Positions 36,787 to 45,414 of a stretch of 64,000 nucleotides of DNA are shown piece by piece; within the stretch, counting starts at the first letter, position 1; every line of letters begins with the position of its first letter. A program made the position numbers and the translations under genes. The notes beneath the pieces are model-generated. The model saw only the letters and a list, made by a program, of their open reading frames with translations. It did no database searches and was not told the origin of the DNA. This stretch comes from Yimella lutea (GTDB lineage Bacteria > Actinomycetota > Actinomycetes > Actinomycetales > Dermatophilaceae): the NCBI RefSeq assembly GCF_006715095.1, contig NZ_VFMO01000001.1:2976001-3040000 (forward strand), given 5' to 3'.

Positions 36787-37148
36787 GAAGGGTGGCTCCT
36801 GTCGTGCTCGGAAGTGTCCGGCAAAGATGCGGACGTTCGTCCGGCCATCGTCTCAGACGCTCGGCGACCGCAGTCTTTCGACGTCGAACTGTCCGGTTAC
36901 CCGTGAACGCCGTGGCCCGGAGAAGTCGGCCTGCTCGATCACCAGCGTCCATACCCCTCGCAGACCGGGCAACGAACTCGTCCAGCACCAGCCCTTTCCC
37001 GCATCAAGTCTCCGGCTCATCCGTGTGGACAACTCGTCACTGTCATCAGGGCTGTGGATACCCGTCGGTAGCGAATTTCGCTGTCAGCGAACGAAATCGG
37101 GGTGTGGAAAGGCTGCCGTACGGGTCCGAACACATGTACGATGAAACC
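36787..37148. promoter_or_regulatory. 362-bp divergent region pruA / DUF222-HNH
   Basis: No gene is supported. AGCGAA-T-TTCGCT at 37070-37082 is an inverted repeat. TACGAT at 37137-37142 lies 6 bases before ATG 37149. The pruA side has only a ribosome site. Confidence 0.45.
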
Positions 37149-38585
37149 ATGTTCGAGACCACCTCCTACCCCGGTGAAGCAGCCGAATGCGCTGCCGTCG
37201 CGACCGACGCGTTGGCGTCGGTGCGGCGCCTTGGGAAGGTGTCGTCGAACCTGACCGATGTCGAACTCACGGCCACTGCGCAATCGCTGGTGGTGATGAT
37301 GCAGCAGGCCGAAGCCTCCCTCGTCGCGCTCACCACGGACGCGATCGGGCGGGGTGTGATCGACCGGTCCACCGCCGCGAACGCGGCGCAGTGGGTGCAA
37401 CGGTTGTCGACCGGTGAACCCGTGCCCGGGTTGTTGGGTGCGGAAACCCTGTCCGTGGCCGGACCACTGGTTCCCGAGTCCCCGCCGGCCAGTGACCCTG
37501 CCAGCGCCACCAGTGAACCCGGCGATCTCGGGCAGGAACCTCTGCGGTCGGGGATCGAGCCGGCGCACGCCGCCCGGATCAGCAAACTCGCGGATGCGTG
37601 CCGGTCCCCGTTGAACCAGGTGCTGGCGGACGCGGTGTGCACCGGATCGGTGAACACCACCATCGCCAAGACCGCGCTGGACAATATCGACACGATCAAA
37701 GCCGTGCTCCCCACGGCAGGCCGGGGTGAAGTGTTCTCCTGGTTCCTCGGCCTGGAACCAGGCTCCGGCGCCAAAGCAGTCCACGAACTGACCAAGCGAA
37801 TCATCGCGATGTTCGGTGATGAGGTGTTGGACGAGAAGGAAGACGCGGTCCGGGCACACGAATCGTTGACCTGGATCGACCTGCCTGAGGGCATGGTCCG
37901 CCTGATCGCGGACCTGTCCCCGGATCACGCGGAGATCGTGAAGCACGCCATCGGTGCGTTGTCCGCACCGGCGCCGGTCACCGACTGCTGTGACGAGCCG
38001 AACCACCGCCACCACCAGGGTGCTGCGAAGACGGGGGAGCCGGATACCCGGTCACCGGGCAAACGACGCGCGGACGCGCTGCTCACGCTGATCACCATGG
38101 GCGCCCAAGGAATCGACGGTGACGGCAGCATCCGCACCTTCGGCAGTGCCCGGTTGGTCGTCACCATCGACTACGAGGTGCTCGCCAAAGCCCTTGCCGG
38201 ACTCGGGGTCACCGACACCGGGGTCGGTGTCACCCCCGACACGATCCGACAACTCGCCTGCGATGCGGAGATCATCCCGATGGTCCTCGGCTCCAAGTCC
38301 CAACCGTTGAACGTCGGACGCAAGGTCCGGCTGGTCGACAAAGAACTCCGAAGAACCGTGATCCAACGCGACAAACACTGCACCTACGACGGATGTGACC
38401 GACCACCCGTCATGTGCGAAGTGCACCACGTGACCCCCTGGTGGGCCGGCGGTGAAACGTCCCTCGCGAACTCAGCCCTGCTGTGCACCACCCACCACCG
38501 CATCGTGCACCGCGACCACCTCACCGCCACCGTCACCGACCACACCGTGACCTGGCACCACAGCAAGGGTGTCAACGCCGCCTGA
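37149..38585 (+). CDS. DUF222 and HNH endonuclease domain protein (13E12 type)
   Basis: A 478-aa protein. Residues about 10-330 form the DUF222 region typical of actinobacterial 13E12 proteins; it reads ARISKLADACRSPLNQVLAD and KTALDNIDTIKAVLP. The HNH nuclease is at the C-terminus: RDKHCTYDGCDRPPVMCEVH followed by HVTPWWAGGETSLANSALLC, with two Cys pairs for zinc and the His-Asn-His active site. Such genes are multi-copy and variable in actinobacteria and may be mobile. ATG 37149 is chosen over ATG 37134 because TACGAT is 6 bases upstream. Confidence 0.9.
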   Translation: MFETTSYPGEAAECAAVATDALASVRRLGKVSSNLTDVELTATAQSLVVMMQQAEASLVALTTDAIGRGVIDRSTAANAAQWVQRLSTGEPVPGLLGAETLSVAGPLVPESPPASDPASATSEPGDLGQEPLRSGIEPAHAARISKLADACRSPLNQVLADAVCTGSVNTTIAKTALDNIDTIKAVLPTAGRGEVFSWFLGLEPGSGAKAVHELTKRIIAMFGDEVLDEKEDAVRAHESLTWIDLPEGMVRLIADLSPDHAEIVKHAIGALSAPAPVTDCCDEPNHRHHQGAAKTGEPDTRSPGKRRADALLTLITMGAQGIDGDGSIRTFGSARLVVTIDYEVLAKALAGLGVTDTGVGVTPDTIRQLACDAEIIPMVLGSKSQPLNVGRKVRLVDKELRRTVIQRDKHCTYDGCDRPPVMCEVHHVTPWWAGGETSLANSALLCTTHHRIVHRDHLTATVTDHTVTWHHSKGVNAA

Positions 38586-38681
38586 ACGGCGCGCAGACGA
38601 CCCATCCCCACCCCGCGCCAGCACAGTTTCTGCACGAACTCTTTGCTGATCGGCGATTCAGGCGATCTGCCGTCCTTTTCA

Positions 38682-40120
38682 GGGGAGTGTCAGAATTTCG
38701 GTGTTTCTGGTCCTGTTGATTAGTACTTCTCTGCGGTGGGCCAGCGGCCCTCGAAGACGGTCGCGAACACGTTGAGTGCTGGCTTCCATCGCATGGTCCA
38801 TCGTGCCTGTCCTCGCCCGGTGGGGTCCAGCGACCTGGTCACCAGGTACAGGCATTTAAGCGCTGCTTGCTCGTTCGGGAAATGCCCGCGAGCTCGCACC
38901 GCTCGTCGGTAGCGGGCATTCAACGACTCGATCGCGTTGGTACTGAAGAAGATTCGCCGGATCTCGACGTCGTAGGCCAGGAACGGGGTGAACTCCTCCC
39001 ACGCGCTGTCCCACAACCGGATCAACGCCGGATACCGCTGGCCCCAGCTGTCGGTGAACGTCTCGAACTGTGCTCGTGCCGCCTGCGCAGTGGGCGCGGT
39101 GTACACCAGCTTCAACTCCCGGGCGATCTGATCCCAGTACTTACGCGACGTCAGCCGGAAACTGTTGCGCAGCAAGTGAATGACACACGTCTGGACGGTC
39201 GCGTCCGGCCAGGTCGTGGCCACCACCTCCGGCAAGCCCTTCAGGCCGTCACAGACCACGAACATCGCGTCCTTGATGCCGCGGTTCTTCAACTCAGTCA
39301 GCACCGCCAGCCAGTACTTGGCTCCCTCCCCGTCGCCGGGGGTGCCGGCCCACAACCCGAGCAGGTCCTTGCAGCCGTCGACGGTGACCCCGATCGCGGC
39401 ATAGAACGGCCGGTTGGCGACCTGCCCGTCACGCACCTTGACCACGATCGCGTCGATAAAGATCGCGGCGTAGACAGGGTCCAGCGGCCGCGACAGCCAC
39501 TCGTTCATCTCCTCGCCGATCCGGTCAGTGATCCGGCTGATCGTGTCCCGGGACACGCTCGCGCCGTAGATCTCCTCCAAGTGCGCGCTGATCTCACCAG
39601 TCGTCAAATCCTTCGCGGTCAGCGACAGCACGACCTGCTCCACGCTGCCGAGCTTGCGGTGGTGCTTGGGCACGATCACCGGTTCGAACGTGCCCGCCCG
39701 GTCCCGTGGCACTTGGATCTCGACCCTGCCGACAGTGTCCGTCAACACGGTCTTGGTCCGGGAACCGTTGCGAACATTACGAATCCGCTCGTCCGTGGTG
39801 CGACTCCCAACATCATCGTGGTCAGTACCAGCGGCCGGGGCCGGCGGATCGTGCTTGCCGTGGCCGAGGTGCTCGGTCATCTCCTCTTCCAGGGAGACCT
39901 CCAGCACCATCTTGGTCAGGTCCTTCAACAGTCCTGACGGGCCGGTCAGCGAGTCACCGTTGGCGCGGGCTTCCTGCACCAGTTCGGTGATCGCCGCCAG
40001 TCGGCGAGCCTGCTCCTCGGACTTGCTTGGCAGACGATCGGCCGGCTCACGCCGCCGAGACAATTCCTGGGCTTCGGTCCGGTCCTGGTTGCTGTTGTTC
40101 ACGTCCTGCAGCGTCATGCG
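38682..40120 (-). mobile_element. IS256-family insertion sequence, right end not identified
   Basis: GGGGAGTGTCAGAATTTCGG from 38682 fits the outer end of an IS256-type element just after the transposase stop. The inverted counterpart expected upstream of the transposase (ending GACACTCCCC on the plus strand) is not found between 40118 and 40500. The element is therefore either truncated on that side or has diverged ends. It inserted about 95 bases behind the DUF222/HNH gene. Confidence 0.75.
38720..40117 (-). CDS. IS256 family transposase
   Basis: A 465-aa DDE transposase of the Mutator-like group. Asp in AAIFIDAIVVKVRDG, Asp in MFVVCDGLKGLPE and Glu in FFSTNAIESLNARYRR are the catalytic triad, and VQTCVIHLLRNS is the usual C/H segment between the second Asp and the Glu. 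The N-terminal part is helical for DNA binding. GGAGGTG is 6 bases before the ATG. The frame is intact, so the enzyme could be active even if one end of the element is lost. Confidence 0.95.
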   Translation of the reverse strand: MTLQDVNNSNQDRTEAQELSRRREPADRLPSKSEEQARRLAAITELVQEARANGDSLTGPSGLLKDLTKMVLEVSLEEEMTEHLGHGKHDPPAPAAGTDHDDVGSRTTDERIRNVRNGSRTKTVLTDTVGRVEIQVPRDRAGTFEPVIVPKHHRKLGSVEQVVLSLTAKDLTTGEISAHLEEIYGASVSRDTISRITDRIGEEMNEWLSRPLDPVYAAIFIDAIVVKVRDGQVANRPFYAAIGVTVDGCKDLLGLWAGTPGDGEGAKYWLAVLTELKNRGIKDAMFVVCDGLKGLPEVVATTWPDATVQTCVIHLLRNSFRLTSRKYWDQIARELKLVYTAPTAQAARAQFETFTDSWGQRYPALIRLWDSAWEEFTPFLAYDVEIRRIFFSTNAIESLNARYRRAVRARGHFPNEQAALKCLYLVTRSLDPTGRGQARWTMRWKPALNVFATVFEGRWPTAEKY

Positions 40121-40129
40121 CTACACCTC

Positions 40130-40450
40130 CGACTGCGGCAGCGACGAAGTCGAGACCGGGCACGGCCGGATGCGGCTTCAATGGGAACCCGTCTGGCGGC
40201 CGTACGATCGGTATCTCACTTGATCCGGGCGACACCACGGTGCTCGCGGGCCCGGTCTCGCGGGACGCCACCGGCTATCGGATCGATGGCCGCACGATCG
40301 CGACCGAACCTTTCCCTGACCGCGCACACCTGCCCGCCGGTCGCTTCTTCGTGTACGTCGCCGAGAACACAACCCCGGGCCACGGACCGCACCCACGGCT
40401 ACCCGGTCGACAGCAGCGGGCAGCGGGCACCCGAGCAGGACTTCGACTGA
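40130..40450 (+). pseudogene. frameshifted gene scrap next to IS256 element
   Basis: Coding-like sequence appears in shifting plus-strand frames: MRLQWEPVWRPYDRYLT up to about 40221, then LDPGDTTVLAGPVSRDATGY and FFVYVAENTTPG in a second frame, then TDRTHGYPVDSSGQRAPEQD in a third up to the stop at 40450. I do not recognise the protein. It looks like the end of a gene damaged when the insertion sequence arrived. Confidence 0.45.
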
Positions 40451-40462
40451 CCGCCGGCGTCC

Positions 40463-41200
40463 TCAGCCGGTCGTGCCCTCGACCCGGTGACCTTCCCACA
40501 GCGGACCACCGCAGTGGTCGAGAGCACGACGAGCCAGCCTCACGACAGCGATCTGGTCGGCACCGTCCCAAGCGGCCTGCCAGTCCTGACGCCAGCGAGT
40601 CCACGGCTCCGGGCGGGTCTTCGCCCACTCGGCGACGGCGGCCTCGAGACCCTTGCCGGTGCCCTGCCATGCCCGATCGTGGGCCAGCAGGAAACGAGTC
40701 GCTTTCTCGTAGACGTAGAACGCGAGGTAAGCGTTGTACTCAGCGCCCTCGAGGTCGTCGATCAGGTCTGTGAGTCCGTATCTCTGATGCTCTGTTTCAC
40801 TCTGGGACAACGGTTTCGGGCCTGCAGCGATCTCGTGCAGACAGTCTCGTCGCAGTCGTTCACCGGATCCGTCCCGATCGACCAGGACGACCGATTCGCC
40901 TACCAGCCGCTGCATCGTCGGCTGTCTACGATCCTGATCCGTCGCCCGGTAGAACGCCAACGACGATTCGGTATGGACGAACAGTTCGACCGGAACGCCG
41001 TCGGCCCGCAGCGACTCCCGCATCGGTGCAGGTGGCCCGTCCAGCAGGACAGTGATGTCCAGGTCCGACAGGGCGGTGGCCGTTCCTCGAACGACGCTCC
41101 CGCCGAGCCAGGCCGCAACCGGGGAGGAAAACCGTTGTGCCACAACCTGCGTCGCGAGGCGGACAGATTCGTCCAGGGCGAGCGGGAAGGGTTCGGTCAC
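40463..41200 (-). CDS. nucleotidyltransferase domain protein
   Basis: A 245-aa protein of the polymerase-beta-like nucleotidyltransferase fold. GGSVVRGTATALSDLDITVL is the GS-x(9-11)-DxD signature with the two metal-binding Asp. The rest (RDCLHEIAAGPKPLSQSE, FYVYEKATRFLLAHDRAWQG) resembles the helical domain of small-molecule nucleotidyltransferases such as aminoglycoside or unknown-substrate enzymes. The GTG start overlaps the DUF6912 stop by four bases. No partner HEPN toxin is present. Confidence 0.85.
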   Translation of the reverse strand: MTEPFPLALDESVRLATQVVAQRFSSPVAAWLGGSVVRGTATALSDLDITVLLDGPPAPMRESLRADGVPVELFVHTESSLAFYRATDQDRRQPTMQRLVGESVVLVDRDGSGERLRRDCLHEIAAGPKPLSQSETEHQRYGLTDLIDDLEGAEYNAYLAFYVYEKATRFLLAHDRAWQGTGKGLEAAVAEWAKTRPEPWTRWRQDWQAAWDGADQIAVVRLARRALDHCGGPLWEGHRVEGTTG

Positions 41201-41622
41201 TGGTTGTCGATCACGTCGAGAAGCACACCCAACTCCGTGGCGTCGAACCAGGACAGTTCGATGTCCTGGTCCGGATGCTCGGCGGCCGCGTCGCCATCGA
41301 TCAGGTGAAAGCTGGCAAACCGCTTGAGCGGCAACGGTCCACAGGCGACCACCTTCGCGTCGGCATTACCGTCCGTCACCGAGCCTTCGGCGACGTCAGC
41401 AGCGGCGACGACCTGCGCCCCGAGCGCGATCGCGGCCAGCGCGGCGTCCTGGCTCGCGGCGTACTCGTGCACCTCGTCGTCGTCGACACCAGGGCGTCCG
41501 GCGCGAGCTGCGTCCGTCACCGCGAATGCGTCGAATCGCTCGTCGGTGAGTTCACGTCCGTCGCGCAGCGCGAGGAGTTGCTCGGTGGTCAGCTGAAGGT
41601 AGATCCGGCGCATGGTGGTCAC
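41197..41622 (-). CDS. DUF6912 family protein
   Basis: A 141-aa protein. RRIYLQLTTEQLLALRD, AFAVTDAARAG, EYAASQDAALAAIA and QVVAAADV are the blocks I associate with DUF6912, an actinobacterial family of unknown function. GTG 41622 follows GAGGAGG with 6-base spacing, and 11 bases after the WS/DGAT stop, so the three genes 43042-40463 form one operon. Confidence 0.75.
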   Translation of the reverse strand: MTTMRRIYLQLTTEQLLALRDGRELTDERFDAFAVTDAARAGRPGVDDDEVHEYAASQDAALAAIALGAQVVAAADVAEGSVTDGNADAKVVACGPLPLKRFASFHLIDGDAAAEHPDQDIELSWFDATELGVLLDVIDNQ

Positions 41623-41632
41623 GGGTGCCTCC

Positions 41633-43042
41633 TCAGCTCTCGGACACGAGTTCGGCAAGTGCTTCCTCGACACATTGGCCGAGCATCTCGACGTCAGGCA
41701 TCGAGTCGCGGTCTGCGGTGAGGCCGAAGAACACCTTGCCGTTGTACGACGTGAGACCGATGGCGAGCGCCTGACCTTTGGCGATCGGGATCACCGGATA
41801 GGAACCGATCATCTCGGCGTCCGCGGCGTACAGCTCGTGCTGCGGCCCGGGGACGTTGGTGATGACCAGGTTGAACATCCGGCGGGACATCACACCACCG
41901 AGGCGAGCCCCGAGAGAGTGCAGGGTGGGCGGCGCGAACCCGGACAGGCCCGACAGCGACCGCGCTCCGACGGCGGTGCGCGAATCAACCTGCTGTTGCA
42001 TCGCGTACGCGACCTGGTGCAGTCGCATCCGTGCATTCGGCTCCCCGACGGGGAGGTCGATGAAGCATGCGGTCACCTGGTCCTGGTCCGGGTCGTCGTC
42101 GACGGAGTGCGTGCTCACCGGCACCATTGCGCGGATCGTCGCACCGCTGTCGACTGCCTGCCCACGCGACATCAGCCACGCCCGCAGACCGCCCGCGACC
42201 GCAGCAAGCACGACGTCATGGACAGTGACGTGCTCATTGGAGCTGTCGGCCGTGATGCGGGTACGCACCTTCTGGTAATCGGCGAGCTTACTCTCCAGCA
42301 TCACGTACCGCCGGTACCCGCTGACCTGCGCATTGAGCGGGCTGCTCGGCGCCCGCAGCGCGGTGCTCCGGGCCAGCACACCCAACAGATCGGTTGCCGT
42401 GCCCGCGACTCGCCGACCCAGAGTGTGAACGTCGGTCAGTACCTCGACTCCCTCGCGGATCACTCGCCCCGGGCTGCGCAGCATCGAGAAGATGCTGTCG
42501 GCGACGAGTTCGATCGCCGACGGCTCCGGACGCGCCCGCCAGGTGTGCGGGATCTGGTCCTCGCGGCCCGCGTCGGAGTCGACGATCACCTGGCCGATGT
42601 CGATCGCGTTCACACCGTCGACGAGTGCCTGGTGGGTCTTCGTGACGATCGCGAAGCGTCCGCGCTCAAGCCCTTCGACGAGGTACAGCTCCCACAGCGG
42701 ACGATCCCGATCCAGCGCGCGCGACTGGATACGTCCGACGAACTCCTCCAGCTGGGCGGTGTTGCCCGGTTTCGGCAGTGCGGAGCGACGTACGTGATAC
42801 GTGATGTCGAAGTCCTGGTCGTCGACCCAGACCGGGTTGCTGATGCGTCCGGGGGTGTGCCGAACCCGCTGGCGGTACCGCGGCACGTAGGCGATGCGGT
42901 TGCTGACAAGGTCGATGATGTTGTCGTACTCGAACCCCTCCGCCGGCGGGTCGAACACCATCACCGAACCGACGTGCATAGGCGTGGTGGCGTCCTCCAG
43001 GTACAGGAAGGACGCGTCGAGTGAGGTCAGTCGATCAGCCAC
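41633..43042 (-). CDS. wax ester synthase / diacylglycerol acyltransferase (WS/DGAT) family
   Basis: A 469-aa acyltransferase of the storage-lipid family. LTSLDASFLYLEDATTPMHV at the start and ITNVPGPQHELYAADAEMIG near 400 are family blocks. The active-site motif HHxxxDG reads HQALVDG at 137-143: the second, catalytic His is Gln138. This could mean an inactive or altered subfamily member. N- and C-terminal condensing-type domains are both complete. First gene of an operon with DUF6912 and a nucleotidyltransferase. Confidence 0.9.
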   Translation of the reverse strand: MADRLTSLDASFLYLEDATTPMHVGSVMVFDPPAEGFEYDNIIDLVSNRIAYVPRYRQRVRHTPGRISNPVWVDDQDFDITYHVRRSALPKPGNTAQLEEFVGRIQSRALDRDRPLWELYLVEGLERGRFAIVTKTHQALVDGVNAIDIGQVIVDSDAGREDQIPHTWRARPEPSAIELVADSIFSMLRSPGRVIREGVEVLTDVHTLGRRVAGTATDLLGVLARSTALRAPSSPLNAQVSGYRRYVMLESKLADYQKVRTRITADSSNEHVTVHDVVLAAVAGGLRAWLMSRGQAVDSGATIRAMVPVSTHSVDDDPDQDQVTACFIDLPVGEPNARMRLHQVAYAMQQQVDSRTAVGARSLSGLSGFAPPTLHSLGARLGGVMSRRMFNLVITNVPGPQHELYAADAEMIGSYPVIPIAKGQALAIGLTSYNGKVFFGLTADRDSMPDVEMLGQCVEEALAELVSES

Positions 43043-43067
43043 GCGGCTATGTTCTCATCCCTGGTGG

Positions 43068-44324
43068 TCAGCCCGCTCGCTTACGCAGACCTCGTCCCCG
43101 GCGCGCGGGACGGCCCTGCGCCAGACCCATCCGTTCGTGCGCGAGTGCGCGGATCGCTGCTGCCGCCGGCGACGACGGGGCGGTTTCGGCAAGTGCCCTG
43201 CCGGCGAGCAGCGCAGCGTCCAACGCGTCGCGGTCGTCCGGGATCAACACCGGTTCGACGCCGGCGAACCGCTGCAGCGCGTGCTCGATCTCCTGGCGCG
43301 GGTTGCGACCGGCGGCCGATGCACGAACCTTGGTGACCACCACCGTCGACCGAGCGACGGTGAGTTCCTTGACCTCGTCGATCGCGCGCACGAGCCTACC
43401 GATTCCGATCGGGTCACCGGCAGCCACGACCAACACCTCGTCCGCGTTGTCGAGCACTGCACGAGTGGCCATGTTCCGTTGTGGCGCAACGGTGTCGAAG
43501 CTCAACTCCTCGTCCAGATCGGTCGGTGCCGCAATGTCGACGATGGTCCATCGATGCATCCGTTTCGAGGTTTCAAGTACCGATTGCAGTGCAGCAGAAC
43601 GAACTTCCGGCCAACGGTCCGGGCGCGGCAGGCCGGTCAGGATGCGCAACCTCTCCCCCACCATCGGCGCCAGCCCGGCGAGCGAGACGGTGTCGAGGCG
43701 TCCGGCTTCAGCCAGCCGTGTCGCAGCGGCGACGCCCGGTGCTTCATCCAGCACGCCGAACAGTTGGGCCTGGCACGCACCATAGGTGTCGGCGTCGATC
43801 AGCATCGTGGGTTCTCCGGCAGCCGCGAATTCGACGGCGAGGTTGGCTGCGAGGACCGAACGTCCGGGTGCGCCCCCGGTGCCCCAGACCACGATGACCT
43901 TGCCGTCCTCGTCCTGCTCGTTGGGTGCCGGAGAACCGGCATCCTCCTCGGGCAGGGCTGCCACACGCGGTACGTCGGTCGTCGCCGCCGCGTGCACCTG
44001 CTCGAGGAGTTCGTCCTGGGCAGCTCGATCACCGATCAGCCAGCTGACACCCCACTCACGCAGTGTGCGCTCCTGCGACTCGTCGGCGAACACGCCGATG
44101 ACACGTACGCCCTGGTCGCGTAGTTCGCGTACGGACGACAGATCGAGACCGGGCAGGTCCGCCGAGACCAGCGCCACCTCCGCACGACCGGCGGCAGCGA
44201 CGGCGAGCACCTCAGCGAGATCAGCACAGCGTCGGACCAGATCCACCCCGTTCGCCGCGCCGAGCACCGCAGCGATCTCCGCCTCGGCGTGCGCACTGAC
44301 CCCGGTGATGACCGCGATCGCCAT
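43068..44324 (-). CDS. CpaE/TadZ-like ATPase
   Basis: A 418-aa protein. Residues 1-115 look like a receiver-like domain without a clear phosphorylation Asp (VALVSADLPGLDLSSV). Residues about 140-380 form a MinD/ParA-type ATPase: the P-loop reads WGTGGAPGRSVLAANLA, lacking the usual signature Lys, LIDADTYGACQ is the Walker A' Asp and TIVDIAAP the Walker B. This resembles CpaE/TadZ, polar positioning factors of Flp pili. The C-terminus is basic. It overlaps the SAF gene by one base (TGATG). Confidence 0.85.
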   Translation of the reverse strand: MAIAVITGVSAHAEAEIAAVLGAANGVDLVRRCADLAEVLAVAAAGRAEVALVSADLPGLDLSSVRELRDQGVRVIGVFADESQERTLREWGVSWLIGDRAAQDELLEQVHAAATTDVPRVAALPEEDAGSPAPNEQDEDGKVIVVWGTGGAPGRSVLAANLAVEFAAAGEPTMLIDADTYGACQAQLFGVLDEAPGVAAATRLAEAGRLDTVSLAGLAPMVGERLRILTGLPRPDRWPEVRSAALQSVLETSKRMHRWTIVDIAAPTDLDEELSFDTVAPQRNMATRAVLDNADEVLVVAAGDPIGIGRLVRAIDEVKELTVARSTVVVTKVRASAAGRNPRQEIEHALQRFAGVEPVLIPDDRDALDAALLAGRALAETAPSSPAAAAIRALAHERMGLAQGRPARRGRGLRKRAG

Positions 44325-45034
44325 CAGTTGCCCTTCATCGGTGAACCCGCGGCGGGGATCAGCGTGACCTTCGCACCACCGTTCACCGATTCGATGATCG
44401 TGGCAACCTTCCCATCGGGCACCAGGACGTAGACCTGGTCCCCGCCGGACGACACTCCGAGGCCCGATCCTGACATGGGCACACGATGCACGGTCGCCCG
44501 TTGTACCTCTTTGGTCGGACGCTGGAAGTCGTTGGTACCGGTCGAACCCGGCGTGCGTCGCGCGACCCACACGTCGACGACCGAGCCGCGCACCAGTGCG
44601 GCCGCCTGCGAGCCGGCGACCGGCAGACCGATGCTCTTCGCGTTCACCTCGCCGGCCGACCCGATGGCGCTCGTCGGCACCAGTTCCCCTTCGCGGACCT
44701 CCCGCAGCACGGTGCCTGTCGGCTTCTTGCCGGTGCCGAAGTAACCTTCTCGCCCGTTGTCGATCCGCACCTTGACCACCTCGAGATCGGATGCCGCCAC
44801 GGAGTCGCCCGGCAGGAGCGTCCGCTTCGCACGGAGCACCTCGACGGACGAGTCGAACTGCTTGAGGGTCAGCGCGCCCGCGAGCATCGCCAGGATCACC
44901 AGCAGCACCCCGGCGATGAGGCGACCGTCCTTCCACGACGGTTTCTGCAGGCGTTGGGCCGGACGCCCGTCGGCAGCCGACTGCGACGTCGCGCGAGGCG
45001 TCATGCGAGACGTCGTGGTGTGGGTGTCGCCCAT
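44324..45034 (-). CDS. SAF domain protein, CpaB/RcpC-like
   Basis: A 236-aa protein with one membrane helix near residues 38-58 (RLIAGVLLVILAMLAGALTL) and an exterior SAF domain: VLRAKRTLLPGDSVAASDLE, then VREGELVPTSAIG. CpaB/RcpC proteins form the periplasmic collar of Flp pilus machines. Here only this and the CpaE-like ATPase are present; no pilin, secretin or ATPase CpaF is nearby. GGGAGA lies upstream of the ATG. Confidence 0.85.
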   Translation of the reverse strand: MGDTHTTTSRMTPRATSQSAADGRPAQRLQKPSWKDGRLIAGVLLVILAMLAGALTLKQFDSSVEVLRAKRTLLPGDSVAASDLEVVKVRIDNGREGYFGTGKKPTGTVLREVREGELVPTSAIGSAGEVNAKSIGLPVAGSQAAALVRGSVVDVWVARRTPGSTGTNDFQRPTKEVQRATVHRVPMSGSGLGVSSGGDQVYVLVPDGKVATIIESVNGGAKVTLIPAAGSPMKGN

Positions 45035-45204
45035 CGGTCGTTCTCCCGTCGATACGTGTTGTCCGCTTCATCTTGCGTTCGGATCCACGCCAAGGCGAGT
45101 TGTCCACAGGTAAAAACTTGTTCAAACCTGCGATGCGCCACAATGGCCACAGCACGTGCTCAGCCCGATGACCACCACTTCGGCCGACCGGAAAGGACGC
45201 CTCG
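45035..45204. promoter_or_regulatory. divergent region SAF gene / HTH gene
   Basis: 170 bp with the HTH gene's ribosome site GGAAAGGA just before GTG 45205. No clear operator found. Confidence 0.4.
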
Positions 45205-45414
45205 GTGCCTGCCCGCTTTCTGCAGATCTCGGACGTCGCGGAGACATTGAACATCTCTGCGCGAGCCGTGTACGGCCTGATCAGTTCAGGGGATCTACCG
45301 GCGATCAAGGTGGGCAAGTCGTGGCGTATCGAAGCCGATCAACTCGAGGCCTACATCCAACGGGCGTACGCCGACACCCGCTCGAAGGTCGAGTCGGGCA
45401 CCGTGACCGAGTGA
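45205..45414 (+). CDS. excisionase-type helix-turn-helix DNA-binding protein
   Basis: A 69-aa single-domain DNA-binding protein. FLQISDVAETLNISARAVYG is the helix-turn-helix and KVGKSWRIEADQLEAYI the wing, in the MerR/excisionase (AlpA, BldC-like) fold. No integrase is nearby, so a chromosomal regulatory role is more likely than phage excision. GTG start with GGAAAGGA. It converges on the 45415 gene with no gap. Confidence 0.85.
   Translation: MPARFLQISDVAETLNISARAVYGLISSGDLPAIKVGKSWRIEADQLEAYIQRAYADTRSKVESGTVTE

Noticed and set aside
45205..45414. Prophage or integrative element suggested by an excisionase-like protein
   Set aside because: No integrase, attachment repeats or tRNA target nearby; neighbours are ordinary chromosomal genes.
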